Part shown: positions 14,311 to 17,962 of the stretch, one piece after another
Layout of the letters: every line of letters begins with the position of its first letter
How positions within the stretch are numbered: position 1 is the stretch's first letter
NCBI GenBank assembly: GCA_014238625.1
Contig: JABAAS010000009.1
Coordinates: 1 to 17,962 of the forward strand
Reading direction: 5' to 3'
Length of the DNA stretch: 17,962 nt
Source of the DNA: Alphaproteobacteria bacterium
GTDB taxonomy: Bacteria; Pseudomonadota; Alphaproteobacteria; JABAAW01
Notes under the pieces: model-generated
The model's input: the letters and a program-made list of their open reading frames with translations, nothing else
The model's database searches: none
What the model was told of the DNA's origin: nothing
Program-made: the position numbers and the translations under genes

Positions 14311-15138
14311 TTAGCCCGAAAGTTTGCTCGCCTCTTGCAAGAACTCGTAGCTTGCCGTTTCCTGCTCTTGCTGGTGGACTATCTTCTCGCTCAAGAGGAC
14401 AAAGCCAGTAAAATCTCTCTTGTGAAATGTGCTGAGCTCGTTGTTAAAGCTCGGCTCCTTTTGCCAAGGCGGGTTCGATTTCGCGTAAAAATAAGGTTGC
14501 GGGTAGTGGAGGTCGCCTAGGCTCAAGCCTAAGTCCAAGCTCGATTTTGCGCCAGCGCGCGTTTGGCAAAGGTAGATAGAGAAGTGTTCTAGCGAGCAGC
14601 AGAGACGTTCGTCCTCTCCCTTGATTTTGGAGAGTAGCAGGTGTGCGTTCGATAGCCAGCGTGCTATCTCGCCGATGTTCTCGCGGTGTTCTGATAGTTT
14701 ATAGCGTGCGCCTTCCGCTAGGGGATGTTGCGGTAGCTCGGAGGGGTCGTTATATTCGGTCGTATCGGGAGCGCTCTCTTCGATTTGCTCGCGCACCCAT
14801 AGGCGCGCCTCTGCGTCTGTATGTCCGTTGAGCGCAAAGGTTGGCGGGCTCGATTGCGTGCCGTTATCCGTTGTGAAAGAGAGGCTGGCTTCTCCGTCGG
14901 CTAAAATTAATGCTACTCGTTTGCCATCGGGGAAGGGGTGCGAGAAAAAGCCACTCTCTGCCACTTGCCAAGTGAGCAAGGGGTTAGGGTTGGGGGGGGA
15001 GTCGGGGTTCTCGCCCGACTCTGGAGCAGCGCATAGGGCTGCGCGCTCTACCCATTGCAGTGCGTATTGCAAGTAGAGTCGGGTGTCTTGAAGTTCTACG
15101 GGCGATATAGAGCCGAGTTGTTGCCAACCTGCTGTCAT
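14311..15138 (-). CDS. Uncharacterised protein of a conserved bacterial family
   Basis: The product has 275 aa, no signal peptide and no TM segment. Recognisable blocks from memory of uncharacterised alphaproteobacterial proteins are LQYALQWVERAALCAAP (residues 23-39), FSHPFPDGKRVALILADG (65-82), FALNGHTDAEARLWV (101-115), HPLAEGARY, IGEIARWLSNAHLLL (155-169) and the C-terminal LGLSLGDLHYPQPYFYA (203-219) followed by FHKRDFTGFVLLSE. Relatives carry a similar GLSPGD..Y.EPYFYV pattern and a W..HFD motif, seen here as LEHFSIYL. Their function is not known to me, and the relation to DUF5996-type proteins is only a guess. Codon use is host-like. It faces flhB convergently with 38 nt between the stops. 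The ATG lacks a clear Shine-Dalgarno. A Pro/Asn-rich insert at 44-54 is coded by the G-rich repeat at 14980-15007. Confidence 0.75.
   Translation of the reverse strand: MTAGWQQLGSISPVELQDTRLYLQYALQWVERAALCAAPESGENPDSPPNPNPLLTWQVAESGFFSHPFPDGKRVALILADGEASLSFTTDNGTQSSPPTFALNGHTDAEARLWVREQIEESAPDTTEYNDPSELPQHPLAEGARYKLSEHRENIGEIARWLSNAHLLLSKIKGEDERLCCSLEHFSIYLCQTRAGAKSSLDLGLSLGDLHYPQPYFYAKSNPPWQKEPSFNNELSTFHKRDFTGFVLLSEKIVHQQEQETASYEFLQEASKLSG
14980..15007 (+). other. Potential G-quadruplex motif on the plus strand
   Basis: Four G-runs (GGGG, GGG, eight G, GGGG) at 14980-14983, 14987-14989, 14992-14999 and 15004-15007 are separated by loops of 3, 2 and 4 nt. It lies inside the minus-strand gene, on the template strand for its transcription. 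Confidence 0.65.
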
Positions 15139-15311
15139 GCTACTTATGCTTGCTGTTTTCCTTATGTCTTAACGCGAGCTACTTGAGATGCTGGCAATTG
15201 TAGAGTAGTTTTTGCGTCTGTCAAGGTATTATGACTCTGAATTTGTAGCTGGATTCGGTTGTTTGGGTCGGCTGTTTTTGCTTGTTTTGTCTGATATTTG
15301 CTGAATTTTGG

Positions 15312-15340
15312 TTGCGGGAGGGCGTTTCTACTGCTATTTA
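15312..15340 (+). promoter_or_regulatory. Tentative promoter upstream of the two-TM unknown gene
   Basis: TTGCGG at 15312-15317 and TATTTA at 15335-15340 are spaced by 17 nt within the 248-nt gap 15139-15386, the longest non-coding stretch of the window. Each hexamer matches consensus at only three positions. Nothing else in that gap was recognised apart from the Shine-Dalgarno at 15374. Confidence 0.25.
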
Positions 15341-15386
15341 GGGCATGAGCTACCACTAGGCAAGGTTTTGCACGAGGAGAAGGATA

Positions 15387-16415
15387 ATGGCGCAAGAAAA
15401 AGAGAAAGAAGGAGTGCCTGAAACTCCAGAGCAGATAATTGCAAAATTTAGCGCGAAAGATGTGAATGAGCAAAGGCGTTCTATCGTTGAATACTTAAAT
15501 AAATTTAGACATTTAACTGAAGAGCTACCATTGATAGAACAGATAAAGCATAAAGTTAATTTTTTGCAATCAATAAAACACCAAGTTCTTACACGCCACA
15601 GCGGTATGAAGGAATTTTATCATGATGCAAGTGTTATGTTTAACAATTTGATTGAATCTTTGAATGGAATCGATATAAATAGAATAAGTGTAGAATTAAC
15701 TGGTATTGAAAAATTAAGTTTTTTAAATAGAAATAATAATTTGCTTGAAAAATTTATTGAAAATTTAGATTTGCAAAGAACGAAGGTCGGAAAAATAAAA
15801 GAGCACGCAATGGATTTGGAAAATCTTATTAAAGATGTAAAAGATTTTGTATTACTTACTATTGGTGCTGTTGCGGAACGAGAAAAAGAAGGAAAATTAA
15901 TTGGGAATTTGGAAGAGCAAGCAGGAATTTTTTTCAAGAAGGGTGGAGAGTATAAGACAAATTCGAGATTATTTTTGGGCGGAGCTGGTGTTTTCATTGG
16001 GTTGGTAGTATTATTCCAAATTTATAATTTATTTTGTAAGCAAGGTAGTGAATTAGAATATATTGATTTAGAGCAGGGAGATTATTTATATTTTTATGTT
16101 GCTCTAAAAACTTTACTTTCTACTAGCACTTTGCTGTCTATAGTTATACTTGTAGGACTACTTGTCTGCATTCGTTTCTACGCCGCTAACAACCATAACG
16201 CTATCATTTGCGACCAGAGGGCTAATACACTAAAATCCTATAAGGCTTTGCGCGCTTCTGCAAAAACAGACGAAGAGAGACGATTGATATTGCAGAAAAT
16301 CTTGGATTCTGCGACTGAGCATCAGGAGACGGGTTTTTCTAAACAAGAAAGCAATGATAGTGGTAATGCTATAAGTAAGATAGCCTCGGATTTAGTTAGG
16401 TTGTTTAAGAGGTGA
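15387..16415 (+). CDS. Two-TM coiled-coil membrane protein of unknown function, compositional mosaic
   Basis: I do not recognise a functional family. The 342-aa protein has a long helical, Lys/Glu/Asn-rich N-terminal half (about 15-190, likely coiled coil), TM1 at 194-216 (LFLGGAGVFIGLVVLFQIYN), TM2 at about 243-265 (LLSTSTLLSIVILVGLLVCI), and a short C-terminal helical region. That region contains NNHNAIICDQRANTLKSYKA (268-287) and ends in ETGFSK (313-318). It resembles a recurrent bacterial module of the type KHN-VVNRHR-NAL-TF-A ... TGYSK, known to me only from hypothetical proteins; this recall is unverified. GAGGAG at 15374-15379 fixes the start. GC is about 15-28% in sampled lines of the 5' two-thirds but about 37-45% from 16141 onwards, so the C-terminal module looks native and the rest foreign or fast-evolving. 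It sits 147 nt upstream of another AT-rich unknown gene. Confidence 0.8.
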   Translation: MAQEKEKEGVPETPEQIIAKFSAKDVNEQRRSIVEYLNKFRHLTEELPLIEQIKHKVNFLQSIKHQVLTRHSGMKEFYHDASVMFNNLIESLNGIDINRISVELTGIEKLSFLNRNNNLLEKFIENLDLQRTKVGKIKEHAMDLENLIKDVKDFVLLTIGAVAEREKEGKLIGNLEEQAGIFFKKGGEYKTNSRLFLGGAGVFIGLVVLFQIYNLFCKQGSELEYIDLEQGDYLYFYVALKTLLSTSTLLSIVILVGLLVCIRFYAANNHNAIICDQRANTLKSYKALRASAKTDEERRLILQKILDSATEHQETGFSKQESNDSGNAISKIASDLVRLFKR

Positions 16416-16487
16416 TTTTTGCTGTGCGTTTAGCTAGCGGTGAGAGAGGAGATCGTCCTCCCCTCGTGGTAGAAAGAAATTTAGGTC

Positions 16488-16516
16488 TTGCAATTAACTC
16501 TGTTTTGTGCTATGGT
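16488..16516 (+). promoter_or_regulatory. Candidate extended -10 promoter for the second unknown gene
   Basis: TTGCAA at 16488-16493 and TATGGT at 16511-16516 are 17 nt apart, with TGC immediately before the -10 box (extended -10). A start near 16523 would give a leader of about 40 nt containing the AGGAG at 16551-16555. The second gene may thus be transcribed independently of the first. Confidence 0.5.
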
Positions 16517-16562
16517 TTATGGCAAGTGAATATATTTAGATATAGATATTAGGAGAGTTGTG

Positions 16563-17372
16563 ATGGTACAAGCAAGCAAAGATTTACCCAAACTTGTTGA
16601 TGAATTAATTTTTGGAGTATGGGGTGAGAAAGGTAATAAAGGTAATAAAGGTAATAAATGGTATAGGGAAAATTTTACACAAGAAGGTGAACAATCAAGT
16701 TTTAGATTTATTTTATATACCATACCAGAACGGGATGGAAGCGAGCGAAAATTTGCTATGCTGTATCTTGCTCCTAAATACTATAATGATGAAGAAAATG
16801 ATTATGATGATAGAAAAGTTTCTATTGAAAAAGACTTTGAGAGTAAAGGTATTAAGATAGTAGAATTTCCTTTTTACTGTACATTTACCGAAGAAGTGAT
16901 TAGATATTATTTTTTTAAAACTCTTTTTGATGAAAGTAAAAAAATTGATGAAAGTGAAAAAAATAATGAAAATGAGGAGAGTTTGAAAAAAGCGATGGCT
17001 TCAGAAAAATACAAAGATGCTTATAGGGATTGCTATAAAAAACATTGCGATGCAACGCCAGGTTGGCATGGTTCGCCAGAAAGGCTTCATACTTTCACTA
17101 ATCATGGTATAGATAGGTTCGAGAAAGAGCTTAAAAATTTCAAGAATTATCAAAAAAATCTTAAAAGTTGTCAAAATAATATTTATAATCAGATAATACA
17201 TTCCATAGCGGTTGACTACTCAATAAAGGATAACCTAATGAAAGCTTTGAAAAAAACTATCGTAGATAAAACCAATGATGGTAGATGGGTAAAATTGGTA
17301 AATAGTTTTGAATTTAATATAAAATGTCCTATATGCCGTGAATTTAAGAAAAATTTTAATAAAAATAATTAG
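16563..17372 (+). CDS. AT-rich hypothetical protein, function unknown
   Basis: I cannot assign this 269-aa protein. It appears soluble and is rich in Lys, Asn, Glu and Tyr. The N-terminal region may be an alpha/beta fold, with strands FRFILYTIPE and KFAMLYLAP (residues 47-70) and IKIVEFPFYC (97-106). A KGN triple repeat lies at 23-31 and a charged DES/KK repeat at 123-139. The second half is helical and holds CYKKHC (157-162), TPGWHGSPERLHTFTNHGID (165-184) and CPIC (255-258), so a metal site from the two Cys pairs is conceivable. The segment FTNHGID recalls HD-type hydrolases, but the second His is Arg and no HD pair follows. The ATG at 16563 is preferred over the GTG just before it because AGGAG at 16551-16555 is 7 nt away. 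GC is very low (25% in 17161-17220). Confidence 0.75.
   Translation: MVQASKDLPKLVDELIFGVWGEKGNKGNKGNKWYRENFTQEGEQSSFRFILYTIPERDGSERKFAMLYLAPKYYNDEENDYDDRKVSIEKDFESKGIKIVEFPFYCTFTEEVIRYYFFKTLFDESKKIDESEKNNENEESLKKAMASEKYKDAYRDCYKKHCDATPGWHGSPERLHTFTNHGIDRFEKELKNFKNYQKNLKSCQNNIYNQIIHSIAVDYSIKDNLMKALKKTIVDKTNDGRWVKLVNSFEFNIKCPICREFKKNFNKNN
16629..16655 (+). repeat. 9-nt in-frame tandem repeat, 3 perfect copies
   Basis: AAAGGTAAT occurs three times without mismatch and encodes Lys-Gly-Asn three times near the N-terminus of the unknown protein. Perfect identity suggests recent slippage expansion. Confidence 0.9.
16929..16979 (+). repeat. 18-nt in-frame tandem repeat, about 2.8 copies
   Basis: Units at 16929-16946 and 16947-16964 are nearly identical (GATGAAAGT plus an A-run), followed by a degenerate third copy. 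They encode a charged linker of the Asp-Glu-Ser-Lys/Glu-Lys type. Confidence 0.75.
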
Positions 17373-17505
17373 TTTGCCTAAAATGTGGCGTGGTGTGGTG
17401 GCTAAGTAATTTTATAGCCTCTAGTAAAATAGAAAAAAATAAAAAATATATGTTTTTTTTATTGACAAAAAATATATTGTAAATAATAGTGATTATTAAA
17501 TAAAG
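17373..17505. other. Very AT-rich convergent intergenic spacer
   Basis: This separates the plus-strand unknown gene from the convergent pseF-like gene. It holds long A and T tracts, two copies of AAAAAATATAT, and an AT-only hairpin (AATAAT/ATTATT, 17482-17497). The hairpin could weakly terminate minus-strand transcription because T-rich DNA follows on that strand. No RNA gene is visible. Confidence 0.5.
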
Positions 17506-17962
17506 CTAATCTAACTCGCGGGCGCGGTATAGTAATTTGGCAAACTCTAAATCGCGCTCGGTGTTAATATCTACTCCCTTTGTGCGATCTAATATGTAAG
17601 CCCTCGTTCTACCCTCCGCTAACGCATCTACTCCGTCTAATACATCCTCCGTCCAACGATAAGAAAAAGCTCCGCAATCCATAACATAAGTTCCTAAATC
17701 CTGCGAACGACTAACACTAAATGATCCCTCGTCAATAGCCCTAATATTACCCTCCCCATCTAAAGACAAAGCCCGCAAAGGCGAAGACAAATACTCGCAA
17801 CAAGCCATTACATGATAACCCCTGCCCAATGACAAAAAATATTCCATACCTCCGCGTAAGTCCAAGCCATCCAGCAATGGCGTGCCAGCATACAAAAGAC
17901 ACACGCTATCAAATCGCTCGCCCCGTCGCTGATACTCCTCCAACACCCAACGCACAACATCC
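17506..17962 (-). CDS. pseF: Pseudaminic acid cytidylyltransferase-like protein (PseF/NeuA family), 5' part outside the window
   Basis: Enzymes of this family activate nonulosonic acids as CMP-sugars; PseF makes CMP-pseudaminic acid for flagellin or surface-polysaccharide glycosylation. About 152 C-terminal residues are present. The frame remains open past the GTG at 17955 to the window edge, so that codon is internal. Supporting segments are FDSVCLLYAGTPLLDG (the usual YD.VCC.Y.TAPF..), RSQDLGTYVMDCGAFSY (the family's RSQD....Y.D.G.FY), and the C-terminal VDINTERDLEFAKLLY (VDIDT.EDW..AE..Y), whose Asp helps bind metal. The N-terminal CTP-binding motif would lie outside. The C-terminal part is somewhat more Arg-rich than typical. 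Choice of PseF over NeuA/LegF rests on the RSQD segment and is moderate. The proximity of flagellar genes fits flagellin glycosylation. Codon use is host-like, unlike the two preceding genes. Confidence 0.82.
   Translation of the reverse strand, partial: DVVRWVLEEYQRRGERFDSVCLLYAGTPLLDGLDLRGGMEYFLSLGRGYHVMACCEYLSSPLRALSLDGEGNIRAIDEGSFSVSRSQDLGTYVMDCGAFSYRWTEDVLDGVDALAEGRTRAYILDRTKGVDINTERDLEFAKLLYRARELD

Noticed and set aside
16446..16460. GAGGA/TCCTC hairpin between the two AT-rich genes
   Set aside because: The stem is only 5 bp with no T-run after it, so it was not called as a terminator.
15387..17372. Insertion sequence or prophage borders around the AT-rich pair
   Set aside because: No transposase, integrase, tRNA gene, terminal inverted repeats or target-site duplication was found on either side, so a specific mobile element was not called.
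17462..17490. Perfect -35 hexamer TTGACA on the plus strand before the end of the pseF-like gene
   Set aside because: No acceptable -10 box lies 16-18 nt downstream and no plus-strand gene follows in the window; in such AT-rich DNA a single hexamer is weak evidence.
1..17962. CRISPR arrays, tRNA or rRNA genes
   Set aside because: No regularly spaced repeat array, tRNA-like cloverleaf or rRNA segment was recognised on either strand.

Overview
The window looks like chromosomal DNA of an alphaproteobacterium of moderate GC content: three gene-rich or cassette lines counted by hand gave 50%, 45% and 15-25% GC (see below). Three gene orders point to this group: murB-ddl-ftsQ-ftsA-ftsZ, lipA followed by a Coq10-like gene, and ubiA divergent from an rsmE-gshA pair. 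The organism is Gram-negative (Ddl/MurB/FtsQ division cluster), makes ubiquinone (UbiA, Coq10-like), lipoate and glutathione, and is flagellated (FliQ, FliR, FlhB). It probably glycosylates surface structures with pseudaminic or a related nonulosonic acid, because a PseF-like cytidylyltransferase lies at the right edge. Species or order cannot be fixed from the sequence alone.

Layout. 1-5802 is a tightly packed plus-strand cell-wall and division operon (murB, ddl, ftsQ, ftsA, ftsZ) in which every neighbouring pair overlaps. lpxC, which usually follows ftsZ in alphaproteobacteria, is not there. Instead 5856-5884 holds a good sigma70-type promoter almost on top of the lipA start. 5894-7423 is lipA and a Coq10/START-like gene. 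7420-9680 is the minus-strand rsmE-gshA operon, whose last stop codon overlaps the Coq10-like stop codon. 9815-10801 is ubiA, with an unusual ATG-TAA minimal reading frame at its ribosome-binding site. 10885-14272 is a LysM-domain envelope protein followed by fliQ, fliR and flhB. 14311-15138 is a minus-strand gene of an uncharacterised family.

15387-17372 is different. It holds two AT-rich genes of unknown function, both with strong Shine-Dalgarno sequences. The first encodes a two-TM coiled-coil membrane protein and the second a soluble Lys/Asn-rich protein. Sample lines of 60 nt counted by hand give 15-28% GC inside this region against 50% in flhB. The last third of the first gene returns to about 37-45% GC, so that gene is a compositional mosaic. 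This pair is the best candidate in the window for a horizontally acquired accessory (possibly conflict or defence) system. The window ends inside a minus-strand pseF-like gene.

Two other features stand out. FtsA is divergent, with an eroded glycine-rich nucleotide loop and no recognisable C-terminal membrane-targeting helix. There is also a recurring habit of short in-frame tandem repeats (units of 9, 12, 15 or 18 nt) near the ends or in linkers of Ddl, FtsQ, FtsA, FtsZ and the second unknown protein.
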